Virus record (IMG/VR): IMGVR_UViG_3300030451_002325
Span: 1-26,055 of that record
From: a virus
Length of the DNA: 26,055 nt
Reading direction: 5' to 3' (one strand)
Of this stretch, positions 7,201 to 15,800 are shown in pieces (position 1 is the first letter of the stretch; each line of letters starts with the position of its first letter). The position numbers were made by a program, and so were the translations under genes. Below the pieces are notes generated by a model. That model ran no database searches. It was not told the DNA's origin and worked only from the letters and a program-made list of their open reading frames with translations.

Positions 7201-8451
7201 AGTATCTACCTGCTCATCTAGTATTTTAGTAGAATTTTTAATTTGAGATATATTTAAATCAGCTTGAGTTACTTCTGTAGATGGATCAAAAGCTTCAACT
7301 AAATTATTATATTCAGTATTTTTTAGTTGGTTGTTGATTTTTACTCTATCAATATTAGTATTAATATTTAAAATTTGATTAGCCATAGATACAGGAGCAC
7401 TGCCTAAACCAGCAAAAGCTTCAAAACCTATTTCAGCCACGTCCATTTCTTGACCAGCAACAGCTCTACCAGCTACTTCACCTAAGCCACCTCCAGCTAT
7501 TTCTATAGCGCCAGCAGTTCCGGCAGCTACTGCAGGTGCAGCTCTAAATCCTGCTGATGCTATTTTACCACCAACACCTTTTGCTAGTCCCATAGTAGCA
7601 GCTTCAACAGCTCCTATAGCTAAGCCTCTTCCACCTGCTTTTCTTCTTAGTTCACTTAGCTTTTCTTCATTATTTAGTATAGCTCTAACATTTTCAGCAG
7701 TTAAATCACCGCCTACTTCTTCTTGCAGTAACTCAGCAAAAGTTAATCCAGTTTCCATAGCTGTCATACTACCAGTCATCAAACCTGTCACAGCGCCTGG
7801 AATAGCACCTACACCAAATGCAGTCAACCCAACACCAGCTCCAACACCAGCGGCAGCACTACCAGCTAACGCTACTTGTTCAGAAGTTCTAAAAGAATTA
7901 ACTTGACTAGATATAGAACTAACTAACATAGAAGATAATGTAGATGGATTCATCGCAGCGCCTTTTATAAAGCCCCACCAGCCTCCTCCTTCTTCTTCAT
8001 ATATTTTATTAAAAGCCTTCATTTCGTCAGACTCCATATCTTTTTTAGCTAAATTTTTATTAGCTTCTACAAATTTCAGAACCTCTTCATCAGTTGCTTC
8101 GTTGCCTTCATAAAATAAATCTAAACTAGGATCAACAGTTTTAGCTTGTTCAACGCCTTGAGTCCAAGCTCTAGCTATATCTCCAAAAAAATCTGTGACT
8201 GCGTTTTTACCAAAAGTTCTTTCTAGTGCTGTATCTTTTTCACCTGTTTCTTTTACTTCAGGTATTTCAAATAAATCACTTTTCATAATTTTTATTTCAG
8301 GCATGTCATAATATTCTGACATACTTTCTCTAAAATTAGATAAGTTATTATCATCTTGCAAGTCTTTTACAAACACGTCAAATTCAGGCATATCAAAATA
8401 CGGTAAAGCATTATCATATAGCCTTTGTAGAGTTTCTGTTTTTGGCTCCAT
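1201..8451 (-). CDS. Giant virion/ejection protein with metallopeptidase motif and HAD phosphatase domain (T7 gp16 position)
   Basis: 2416 residues, last gene of the virion block, starting at an ATG that overlaps the previous stop (TAATG). Visible parts, in order: two related acidic-helix motifs, YFDMPEFDVFVKDL and YYDMPEIKIMKSDL (18-60); a glycine/alanine-rich hydrophobic region (about 163-232 and 272-356) that could insert into membranes; a charged coiled region (about 365-520); a zinc-metallopeptidase motif HELLH (573-577) with E634 as a possible third ligand; a charged stretch (about 815-870); an EHNPP segment (1410); a HAD phosphatase domain (about 1568-1725) with DFDDT (1574-1578), LTAR (1652-1655), a lysine near GKAKAQ, and YFADD (1706-1710); a long helical C-terminal region (about 1995-2375); GWPEW; and a Lys/Arg-rich tail (about 2380-2416). 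Such multidomain proteins are known as phage large polyvalent or ejected internal proteins. Size and position match T7 gp16, but no lytic transglycosylase motif was recognised. Targets of the enzymes are unknown. Confidence 0.85.
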   Translation of the reverse strand: MEPKTETLQRLYDNALPYFDMPEFDVFVKDLQDDNNLSNFRESMSEYYDMPEIKIMKSDLFEIPEVKETGEKDTALERTFGKNAVTDFFGDIARAWTQGVEQAKTVDPSLDLFYEGNEATDEEVLKFVEANKNLAKKDMESDEMKAFNKIYEEEGGGWWGFIKGAAMNPSTLSSMLVSSISSQVNSFRTSEQVALAGSAAAGVGAGVGLTAFGVGAIPGAVTGLMTGSMTAMETGLTFAELLQEEVGGDLTAENVRAILNNEEKLSELRRKAGGRGLAIGAVEAATMGLAKGVGGKIASAGFRAAPAVAAGTAGAIEIAGGGLGEVAGRAVAGQEMDVAEIGFEAFAGLGSAPVSMANQILNINTNIDRVKINNQLKNTEYNNLVEAFDPSTEVTQADLNISQIKNSTKILDEQVDTQVKAAKLTPEQGEAIKKNFRSTQSATNKTKRANLKGESEVEVVSLLKEKEVLDGEIKSVNEKSLTLDKQKRVEEIDTRLSEIVGKDRKAQVEESVKFAKSEGKKFGLKTEAIKSKKEFKDRFGEEAAESDGFIQGNTIYINKEVAQETGAVSVGSHELLHGILNKALKGKDASKLVQDFRNQLNDEQLSVLDSKLQAVDEKGNRLYSDDYLTKNPDEALTLFSDAIAKNEIAYNENIFTKLKDFFTPILRKAGFSKIKFDTGRDVYNFLREYNKSIKEGKLSEAISELGVEEAEVSDRKLSRTQKVEVPGVEDAQVQTMIDKVANRAAAKFFSGIPQNVREEAGLTRRSYIDSAKSELAGIAEKFDPEKAEFDRYMANTGMQRLNSLASRLGVKSVEDQTTRITEDTRQIAAEEETSRDTRTEREIRQDERKGVKVREKIPKVYDVDKVVKSIRSKAKSLKNKNIKQLKGTALEEVSMMIGRDEKLGKSIFRKISKNADLNKPEMLAIQKFINSNIDTAKSSLLEGYTSEFKATGVVNKLLEKFYNKRSVRAKTGPGLKVQIKKPNISDVEFKEAFGIIGKDQANWNQKVVASKGGVSDILKGFVRNFDQVISSQEIREQLIQDGEAIESLRTLRDGIPPQLFSKSKKEKLFAAENLGKTFNKLNEDQKATYLASLPMFIELLSTKGMTVDTAFRLAYDTFLYDKKGTKPLKLRDEIVNSWKDIIDQAPKTLYDAKKPDKFQLNEYLHRSFDEQTDVDSIKENLGISKEGINFRKEDQILGYLSLMSEYFGDLQQEFNNDAEFFQYVVQHFEQTFTSAAKIGGLPNHTWKQVDGIWKLVEGKKSGRGSDLRFGLFTNKTEFFNVLLKPFDTENKLKLVNNKLVYDGKKIVTKRAPQSTAAKKKYLEEFLKDGKLSNESLLLSYNDATGNQNAIIRQLKWYKENKGTEADITINDLGMFFAASVGDMTAILRSAYAIDSIALSESKNPSDYTYEHNPPVKVMQNYMAQFVNGDITEAELKQKFKDSSTSVIPELMDDAINIRYKSSIPQNSTSRFDRYYNPTTYGKFPFEMTVYTPQFDKEGNVTSFKKSVKGKDLKQAYQDEQAAIKANKQEANDSQVIADKDMTNDDMLRQFSKTDKALDLANSLDQPVKKIRVFDFDDTLAYTKSDILYTAPDGTKGKLNAEEFASQGKELLDQGYKFDFSEFNKVTKGKPGPLLDIAKKIKAARGNEDLFVLTARAPEAQQAIYEFLKSQGVEFKKQNIIGLGNSTGKAKAQWLVGKAAEGYNDFYFADDAMQNVAAVKKAMSVLDVKSKVQQARPKFSKSLSEDFNKIIEETKGIGAEKTYSEARAKQIGASKGKGKFWIPYSAEDMLGLIYPLLGKGKIGDAQMKFFKENLFNPFSKAMDSLAAARVQLMADFEALKKNLDVPKDLQKEAFDGFTNEQVVRMYIWNKQGMDIPGISKRDLADANKIVEGNEKLKTFAEELIKINKEDGYPAPADSWLAGTITTDLIEGLNTVKRPKYLQQWQENVDAIFSKENLNKLEAAYGSKYREALENMLTRMKTGKNRIQGSNRISDRLLNWINGSVGAIMFFNTRSAVLQLISSINFINWNDNNIYAAGKAFANQKQYWSDFKKLMNSDFLVDRRNGLRINISESEIADAAKTSKNKARAVLNYILKKGFLPTQIADSFAIASGGATFYRNRINTYVSEGMTQTEAEAQAFQDFRELAEESQQSSRPDKISQQQASSLGRLLLAFANTPMQYGRLTKRAYQDLVAGRGDRKSNISKIIYYTAVQNLIFNALQAGIQMLGFGDDEEKDEDKEKTYTKVANGMADSLLRGLGIGGSAVSVAKNFLMDLYERSDRPRPEYVDSIYKLLQFSPPISSKISRLRQAAWMFDSKKRREEIYEKGFALDNPAYEAAGKVISATTNLPVDRVYNKVNNIDAALAEDTETWESIAMLLGWPEWQIKPPKKKKTKKKSRKRSGYRSSNRRNRGGRSRNY

Positions 8452-9992
8452 TAATAAGGTTTTCTTTTAGTAGCTTTAGCAGGTTCAGTATTAGCTTGTT
8501 GTTGCTTTTGTTTTGTTGGGTATTTCTTTTTTAATTGCTCTATAGCAGCATCGTTTAATCCTTTGCCTATGGCAAATATTTCCACAACGTCTTCAGGAGT
8601 AGAAGTTTCTTTGTATACATTAGGATTTATATTTCCTTCTTCATCTACTATATAATATATTCTATCATCTTTTAATAAATCAGCATCTTTAAAATCTTCG
8701 TCTTCAGCTAAAATTTGCGCTTTAGTTTTATAGTCTTTTAAACCACCACTATAAAACTCATATCTGTTTATTATTTCTTGTGGCTTACCAACATACTGAT
8801 CAGCTTCTATTGTCATAGCTTGATAATCGTCTCCATAAGTTGCTATTTGCTCTTTAGTTTCTAGTCTTAACACATTTTCTTTTTTAGTACTAGAAGCTTG
8901 AGATGTAGGAGGTTGATACTTTCTTCTACCAATTATAGTTTCTATACCATCAGCAGCTGCATTGTCTTCTAAAGCTTTATTAGCTAGAAATAAAGCAGCT
9001 TCATCTCTTTGTTTTTGAGTTTCAGCTTTTATTTGCTCTGCTGTAGCGTTAGGTGGAAATACCATCCAGTCAGTATCTTTGTTCATCATATCAGCCCAAA
9101 CACTTTTCATACGTTCCTCATCATCTAGTATACCTTTAAACTGATTAGACTTAACCATTGATTGAGCAGCTTTTTGTCTTTGCTCTGTAGTCATTGATTT
9201 TGTAGTAACCTCTTGATCGCCTACTATCTTAGTATTAAATGTAACTAAGTCAGCATTGTCTTTACCTCCTGGTTTTACAGTATTATCATAAACAGCTTTA
9301 AGTGACTCAGATAAATCAGGCACTGTTTGAAAATACTCAATACCACTATTTTCTAACTGTAATAACTCATTAACATTTACCATAGCAGCTTCTTTACCAT
9401 CTCCTGCAGGTCTAAATAAAACTAACTCACCATTATTATCAACTAAGTTTATATTGCCACCTTGTTGTAATTCTAATAAAACCTCTTGTTGAGCAGTAGG
9501 TACTCTAGAACTTATAGCGCCAGGTTGTCCAGGTGGTATTTTTAAAGCTTCGGCTAATCTTTTAGTTTGTGCCATGATAGGTACAACAGCATCTCTAAAT
9601 TGTGTAACTTGATTATTTAAATAAGACAAAGCTCTATTACCCTCCATCTGAGATACAGTACCATCTTTAATACCTTGTTTTATTTTAAAATATTTTTCAG
9701 TTTGAGCATCAAAGAAGTTGTTCATATTTTGATCAAAGGTACCATAGCCAGTTTCTTTTATGCCTGCTACTTTATCAAATCTAGCTAGCTGCTCTTTATT
9801 TTGTTCCGCAAATAGTCTTTCTTGTTTAGCTCTTTCCATTTTATTCTTAGCGACTATGCTAGCTACCATTTGATCCATTTCTTGAGCTATGTCAGGAGCT
9901 CTATTTATATAGTTATCAAATTGTTGATTAACTATTAACTGTGGATTTTCATACGCTCCACCTCTTCTTCTTCTTTGATATTTAACTGCCAT
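8451..9992 (-). CDS. Internal virion protein, T7 gp15 position
   Basis: 513 residues, mostly helical and polar, without signal peptide or membrane segment. The N-terminus is very basic (KYQRRRRGG, residues 4-12), then a long glutamine-, glutamate- and lysine-rich helical stretch (about 20-160) and a mixed domain (about 170-500). The C-terminus is again basic (KATKRKPY). It lies between a gp14-like protein and the giant ejected protein and overlaps the latter's start by one base. In T7 this is the place of gp15, part of the channel that carries DNA across the cell envelope. The assignment rests on order, size and helical composition; no sequence motif proves it. The ATG start is preceded only by AT-rich sequence. 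Confidence 0.65.
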   Translation of the reverse strand: MAVKYQRRRRGGAYENPQLIVNQQFDNYINRAPDIAQEMDQMVASIVAKNKMERAKQERLFAEQNKEQLARFDKVAGIKETGYGTFDQNMNNFFDAQTEKYFKIKQGIKDGTVSQMEGNRALSYLNNQVTQFRDAVVPIMAQTKRLAEALKIPPGQPGAISSRVPTAQQEVLLELQQGGNINLVDNNGELVLFRPAGDGKEAAMVNVNELLQLENSGIEYFQTVPDLSESLKAVYDNTVKPGGKDNADLVTFNTKIVGDQEVTTKSMTTEQRQKAAQSMVKSNQFKGILDDEERMKSVWADMMNKDTDWMVFPPNATAEQIKAETQKQRDEAALFLANKALEDNAAADGIETIIGRRKYQPPTSQASSTKKENVLRLETKEQIATYGDDYQAMTIEADQYVGKPQEIINRYEFYSGGLKDYKTKAQILAEDEDFKDADLLKDDRIYYIVDEEGNINPNVYKETSTPEDVVEIFAIGKGLNDAAIEQLKKKYPTKQKQQQANTEPAKATKRKPY

Positions 9993-10002
9993 AATCTATA
10001 TT

Positions 10003-10668
10003 TTATACAAATAATTTACCAGCATTAGCACCTGTGTTACCTTGTAATCCTCCAACTAAACTACCAGCTAAACCACCTACAGCACCTACCATTTGTTGAT
10101 TAGCAGCTACTTTAGCATTTTGAGCTTGCTGTGATAATATATTAGCATTGTCTTGCTCTACTTGTAATCTATTTAACTTAGCAACATCTCTATCTTCTTG
10201 AGCTTGGAATTTAAAAGCTTCACCTGATGCTTTTAGTTGAGCAACTTGATTAGCTCCTTCAGCTCTAGCTTCGTTATTAGCTTGTTCTTGTTTCTGTATA
10301 TCAGCAGATATACCACGCTTAGATTCTAAAGCAGCTCTTGCCAAAGCAGTTGCGCCACCTGATCCGCCACCAGTTTGCATAATAGTATCTAAAGTATTAG
10401 CTAAAGCAATATCAGCCTCTTCAGCTTGAAATCTTGAAGCTTGTGTAGCAACTCCAATATTTTCAAACTCATTAGCCATGTTTTCATATGGATTAATAAC
10501 TTCTTGTCTGTTCTTTTCAAGTTCTTCTAAAGCTAGTTTTTTATCTTTAGCAATTTTATCTTGTTTCTTCTGTTGTTCTTTAGCTTGGTTTTTCTGCATT
10601 TGAGCACTAACTAACTTAGTAGTTGCCGCTACACCTGCTGCTATTGCTAAACTTGTTGCTACTGCCAT
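10003..10668 (-). CDS. Internal virion protein, T7 gp14-like
   Basis: 221 residues. A hydrophobic alanine/valine-rich segment near the N-terminus (about 2-21) and a glycine-rich hydrophobic segment near the C-terminus (about 193-208) flank a long, alanine-, glutamine- and charge-rich alpha-helical middle (about 22-190). A glycine-rich break, GGGSGG, lies near 100. This plan (short hydrophobic end plus helical, Q/A-rich body) is what is known for gp14-type core proteins of T7-like phages, which are ejected and span the outer membrane. The ATG start is one base after the stop region of the GNAT-like gene, with only AT-rich leader. Its downstream partners are the gp15- and gp16-position genes. 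Similarity is by architecture and order. Confidence 0.75.
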   Translation of the reverse strand: MAVATSLAIAAGVAATTKLVSAQMQKNQAKEQQKKQDKIAKDKKLALEELEKNRQEVINPYENMANEFENIGVATQASRFQAEEADIALANTLDTIMQTGGGSGGATALARAALESKRGISADIQKQEQANNEARAEGANQVAQLKASGEAFKFQAQEDRDVAKLNRLQVEQDNANILSQQAQNAKVAANQQMVGAVGGLAGSLVGGLQGNTGANAGKLFV

Positions 10669-10669
10669 A

Positions 10670-11071
10670 TTATAATACTTTTGTTAATTCATATGAGGGC
10701 TTTTTATCCTTATTCCACCCTAGTTTTTCATGTGTTTCAATTAATCCTTTATGTTGCATTACTGCAAATAAATATTTATATTCAAGTGATTTAACAAGAT
10801 TTTCAGCACCTGTTATAAGAAGCTCTATAGCTTGTTTTCTGTCAGCTTCTCTGTATTTAGGATTAGATACTATCCATTCCAATAAAGCTGTCTTAGAATT
10901 AGTTAAATAGATAAATCCAGCTACTATAGGCTTATTATTTTTTTCAACTATTAAACCACCTTTACCATTTTCTGGTAAAAAATCTTTTATTGGAGCTTGC
11001 CATTTAGGCCAATTACTCCACCAAGATACTAATGTATCCCAGTCTTTATCTGTAAGTCTACGTATATTCAA
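10670..11071 (-). CDS. GNAT-fold acetyltransferase-like protein, T7 gp13-like
   Basis: 133 residues, proposed to start at TTG (11071), since no ATG or GTG occurs near the N-terminus; the first internal ATG would delete most of the fold. From TTG the protein begins MNIRRLTDKDW, the usual first strand of GNAT proteins. GGLIVEKNNKPIVAGFIYLTN resembles the central beta-hairpin, and the ALLEWIVSNPKYR segment followed by a helix resembles the acetyl-CoA-binding strand and loop. A classical Q/RxxGxG/A loop is not obvious, so catalysis is doubtful. T7 gp13 has this fold, is needed for correct virion cores, and lies just before gp14, as here. The frame is the same as that of the preceding gene, whose stop (TAA) is only two codons upstream, so a stop read-through fusion is a possible alternative. 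Confidence 0.7.
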   Translation of the reverse strand: MNIRRLTDKDWDTLVSWWSNWPKWQAPIKDFLPENGKGGLIVEKNNKPIVAGFIYLTNSKTALLEWIVSNPKYREADRKQAIELLITGAENLVKSLEYKYLFAVMQHKGLIETHEKLGWNKDKKPSYELTKVL

Positions 11072-11077
11072 TTTAAT

Positions 11078-12871
11078 TTAATTAGACGATGTTACTTGAT
11101 TAGTGAAAGCTGCAAATATTTGTTTTTGCCCACCTGCATCAGTGCTAGTGTCTGTAGATAATTTAACTGTAGCTACATAACCTTTAATACCACTTACTGG
11201 ATAACCACCATAAGCATCAGGACCAAATACAACTTCACCAGCTCTAGCTACATTATTACTTTTGAGATTAGCTACGTATTTACCTTCTTTTAAATGGAAA
11301 CCAGCTCTAAATATGGGCTCTGTTAATGCCGCAGGATATTCATTTCCCTGGCTATCGTAAGCACCTTCATAGTAACTATTTACTATTACACTACTATCAT
11401 TATAATTTACATATGATGGATTAGCTGTATTAGGATTAACATAGTTGCTAGGCACCTCTTGTAATCCTTGTAAGTCAGATATAAAACTTTCAGCTTGCCA
11501 ACCATTGCTACCTTCATAACCAATAGTTAAAAAGTTTTTATTAATGTTTGGTGTAGGATTAAATACAAAAGTTATTGATGATTTTGAAGATGTGCCATAA
11601 AATGTATTTCTATTATTACCGCCACCTTCAAAATAGTGTTGGTATATTTCACCTGAGTTAGTTGAGAAAAAAGTATTTTTTAAACTAAACATTTCACCTG
11701 GTCTATATGTATAAAAAGTAGGCCAACCTAAAACACTTTCATCAAAAGCTAAAGTATGATAATCACTTTGGGATTCTTGTTGTAAAGATACAGTATAGTT
11801 TCTATCATATATGTCCCAAGCACCTTGTATTTTATCTTTTATATAAGTTCTAAAAGTAATAACAGTTCCATTAGTTATAGGATTATTAGTGTTGTCATTA
11901 TAGTGACTTGTTAAATAAACATAGTCAGCTTCTACAGCTGTAACATATATTGGATATTCAACACCAGCTACTATTAAAGCAGCACCTGTAGGTATACCGC
12001 TAGACAAAGTAGTTAATCTAACCCACTTAGGATCAGGTAAACTACCGCTTGGTGTAGAAAACTGTCCATTAGAAGTCTTAACAAAATCAACAGGTTGTTG
12101 TAGTTCGCTAATATTTTTTAATTGATCTCTAAAAAAATTAGACATACCATACTCAGATATTTCTGTCATACCATCATACGATAATCTCATTATAGAACCT
12201 CTATCTTTATCAGCAAAATATTTTCTAAATCCGTATACAGCAAATGATTCTGGATTTTTACTAATACCAAATTCACCTTTATATGGAGTTAATTGACCTA
12301 TAACAACACCTTGAGGTAACGTTTGTGTACCACCTTCAGAAGTATACAAAGTATCTTTATCAATCAAAGCTCTATTTACTTTATCTTCTTGAAATACTAT
12401 TAAGTTAGTATCTTCAGCATAAAGTTTTTGAACACTACCCTGGTGAGGATCAACAGCTCTAGTTATTGCTTCACCCACAGAAAACACGTTAGTATCATTT
12501 AACCCAGTTCTAGAATTATAAACACCTGAATATATTAAAGCATTTGGTCTATATTCTTGAGAGTTATTATCTTCTTTTAAATAAGCTTTTGCGCCATAAT
12601 CAGTAGAAACATTGTTAAACCCACCTTGATACCTTGCTTCTTCTATAAACCAGTTTTCTACTTCATCGTAATTACTATTTTCACTATCACCTGCTCCAGA
12701 AGGAAATTGTGGAAAATTAGTTGGATTCCAAGGTAGACCAGGAAAATTAGAGCCATAACCTCCTCTACTTGGGTCAGGTTGACCTGCTGTTGGATTAGGC
12801 AAGCTACCTACATATATTGTCTTTTTTAACCAAAAAGAGTTGTAATATTTAACATTTAATCTATATCCCAT
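11078..12871 (-). CDS. Tail nozzle/stabilisation protein, second part (P22 gp10-like)
   Basis: 597 residues, beta-rich, no membrane segments. After a proline/glycine-rich N-terminus (about 25-60) comes a conserved-looking block: FIEEARYQGGFN, ALIYSGVYNSRTGLN, ITRAVDPHQGSVQKLYAED, LIVFQEDKVNRALIDKD, and GEFGISKNPESFAVYG with YFADKDRGSIMRLS. From memory these belong to the P22 gp10-like (tail stabilisation or nozzle) proteins of crAss-like and marine podoviruses, in which beta-propeller blades form the lower part of the short tail. It starts two bases after the stop of the 1156-residue gene (TAA TA ATG). Together the two seem to supply segments that I recall within one longer chain. The C-terminal third is beta-rich and unrecognised. 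It may include a contact to tail fibres. Confidence 0.7.
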   Translation of the reverse strand: MGYRLNVKYYNSFWLKKTIYVGSLPNPTAGQPDPSRGGYGSNFPGLPWNPTNFPQFPSGAGDSENSNYDEVENWFIEEARYQGGFNNVSTDYGAKAYLKEDNNSQEYRPNALIYSGVYNSRTGLNDTNVFSVGEAITRAVDPHQGSVQKLYAEDTNLIVFQEDKVNRALIDKDTLYTSEGGTQTLPQGVVIGQLTPYKGEFGISKNPESFAVYGFRKYFADKDRGSIMRLSYDGMTEISEYGMSNFFRDQLKNISELQQPVDFVKTSNGQFSTPSGSLPDPKWVRLTTLSSGIPTGAALIVAGVEYPIYVTAVEADYVYLTSHYNDNTNNPITNGTVITFRTYIKDKIQGAWDIYDRNYTVSLQQESQSDYHTLAFDESVLGWPTFYTYRPGEMFSLKNTFFSTNSGEIYQHYFEGGGNNRNTFYGTSSKSSITFVFNPTPNINKNFLTIGYEGSNGWQAESFISDLQGLQEVPSNYVNPNTANPSYVNYNDSSVIVNSYYEGAYDSQGNEYPAALTEPIFRAGFHLKEGKYVANLKSNNVARAGEVVFGPDAYGGYPVSGIKGYVATVKLSTDTSTDAGGQKQIFAAFTNQVTSSN

Positions 12872-12873
12872 TA

Positions 12874-15800
12874 TTATTGTATTTGAAAATATGCAGAATA
12901 AAATGTTTTAATACCTATAGGATTAGCATCAACAGCATAAACTTTTAATAAATATATACCTACACCTGGAGCTCCTGTATCATCATTTCTACTACCATAG
13001 TATTGCAAATCATTTAAACTTGAAGTAACTTTTATAGTAGTTATTGGCGTTACTGTAGACAGTTGAAATATAACTCTAGAAGCTACAGATCCGTCTTGAA
13101 CTAATACAGTTTCTTCTGTGTTAACGTTTCCTACAGTACTTCCACTACCATTAACTATATCAGTAAACATATTAAAACTACCTAATGATGATCCTGGTTG
13201 AGGATTACTAGCAGAAGGATTAAAAGTAAATATAGGAAATGGATTATCAATAGCTCCTTGTTGACCTGATGGAAAACCACTTTCACCTGGATATAAATAT
13301 GCTTTTGTACCAACACCATTTGTAGGTATAGTAAAAGTAGGTGCAACATTACTTAATAACATCTCGTGATTAGATATGTTTACAGCGCCGCTCGAGTTGG
13401 TTGATGTTATTTTAAAATTAAAAGTTCTAAAATTAGCATCAGAACCATAATAAACACTGGCATCTGTAGGATTGTATCTAACTCTATAGGAGGGAGCAGC
13501 TGGACTTTCTTCTAGTTGAAACATATTTACCACAGCGTTATTACCATTAGTTACTTCCATAGTAGCTGTAGCACCTGCTATAGCACTACCAGTATCATCA
13601 ATTATATCAAAAGTATCTGAAACCCAAGCGCTTATACTTGGAGTTAAAGACTCTAGCATGTTAAAATTAGGCTCGCTTATACCTACAGGTAAACCTGCTG
13701 TGCCGTTTGCTATTTCATTATTTAAATCAGATATTAAACCCGCAGAACTACTTTCCCAAAATATATCTATTTTAGATACTACAGGATCTGTTTCAAAAAC
13801 ATTTAATTCTTTTGAAAAAGTGTTTTGTTCTTGAGCAATAGGAGAAAAACCTACTAAAAAATTAGTAGCTAATTGTGCTACAAAAGGATTAGTAGATGCC
13901 TCTAAATATAAAGGATCTACATAGTCTGTCCCATCATTAGGATAAGAAGATGTGCTAACATTTGCGTCATTTCTATCTGCAGTCCATTTACCTAAATCAT
14001 TAAAAGATATTATAGAAGTAACAGTAAATTCATTTAATTCTCTTATTTGAGAAGAGCTAGAACTAGATAATGTTGGTTTATAAGCTGTAGCGTTACTAGC
14101 ACTTATTATATATCTAGTAACTACTCTAGGGTAAAGTAAAGTTTCACTACCATATATTTCTTCTGTTGGCCCAACATCTGCTAATTCTTTTGGAACTTTA
14201 TTTATATTATCGCCATATAAAACTATATTTGTAGTAGTGTTAGCTCTTTGGTATGTAGGTAAATTACCTGCACCAGTTTTAGCATTAAAAGTTATTTTAC
14301 CTGAACATGCTCCTGGAACATAAACATTGTAGTATTCTTGTTCTTTTTGTTGTACAACTATTTTATAGCTATAATACCCTAATGGATTATTTACTGAAAA
14401 AGTACCTGGGTAAGTACTTGTTTTATTTACTGGAATTGTATTATTAAACAATATATTTAAATTATTACCTGGCCAATTTAAAGTACTACTTAAATTTTCA
14501 TATGGAGCGTATATAGAAGACGACTCTCCAATAGCTACAGAAGAACTAGGTTTTCTTAATATAACATTAGATGATCTACCATATCTATCGACTAGTACCA
14601 CTCCAACTTTGTAAGATCTATTTTGCTTTAAAGTATGATTAGGATATTCTTTTTGGTCAAATACAGTAGAACTATTATCAGGCTTATCTGTAACACTTAT
14701 ATCAAACTGTAAAAAATCAGGCGACTCATTTTTTTCTATAAAGTTACCGTATATAACTCTATTACCACTAACAGCTTGTGCTAAAGCTCTTATAGGTACT
14801 TTATCATGAACTCTAGTAGCATCTGCATCTGGTAAAACTTTAAATGGTTTTTCAGATTTGTAATCGTATTCATAGAATTTATCTGTCATACCGGATCCAA
14901 AACCATTAACGTCATTTACATCTATTTCATCTACAACTTTAATAGCTAAACCATCAGACTCTTTTAATAAAATTTGTATAGTTTCTACTTTAAAAAACTT
15001 TTTAAAAGTCTGTCTTTGAGACTGGACGCCAGTTACTAAGTTAGGCATAGGTACTCTTAACTTAATTGAAGTAACTTGGTTTTCCATTATTTTATTAACA
15101 CCACTTTCAGCTATATCTTTTTCATCTCTTTTCATTAAGTTAGGCCCACTAGCTTGGTAAGGACTATCTAGTATATATCCAAATTGTTTTGGGACAAAAG
15201 CATGTTGAGTAAACGGTGCCATTAATGAGTATTCACCATCATCATATTTAAATCTATAACTGAATCTTATAAATTTATCTCTCAAATACTCTTTATCACC
15301 AGAATAACTAGCGTTATATAAAGGATTTTGTCTTTCAAATTGTAAAACATCACCTGCAACAAAAGGGTACCTAGTAGGCACAGGTGGACCACTAGTACCT
15401 CCTTTATATGTAACAGCAGCTTCTAAAGCAGCGGTGTAAGATTGAGCAGCTGTATTATTAGAGTCAATAGGATATTTATAAGTAAAAGTAGCAGGTGCAT
15501 TACTAGTAAAACTTGTCATTAAAAAATAACCTAACTCAGGAAAATTTAAATTTTTAAATCTAACAGTGTTATTTAAAGAAGCAGCAAGTTGAGGTATATT
15601 AGCGTTACATATAACTTGACCAGGCGTACCAGCTGAGCTAAATATACCTGTTGAATTAGCGGGTAAATATTCACTTGTTTCATCTATTAAACCAGAAATC
15701 CAAGCTCCACCTACTTTATGTATAAAATTTATAGGTTCTACAGGTGAAAATTTAGCTACTGATATATGATCTTCAGTCGTGTAATAAGGCTCAGGACTAG

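Noticed and set aside
12874-12910. A sequencing frameshift joining the two nozzle genes.
   Set aside because: The stop and start are neatly juxtaposed (TAA TA ATG), the upstream gene ends at a natural domain end, and the overlapping open stretch in the second frame is only 13 codons with no recognisable content.
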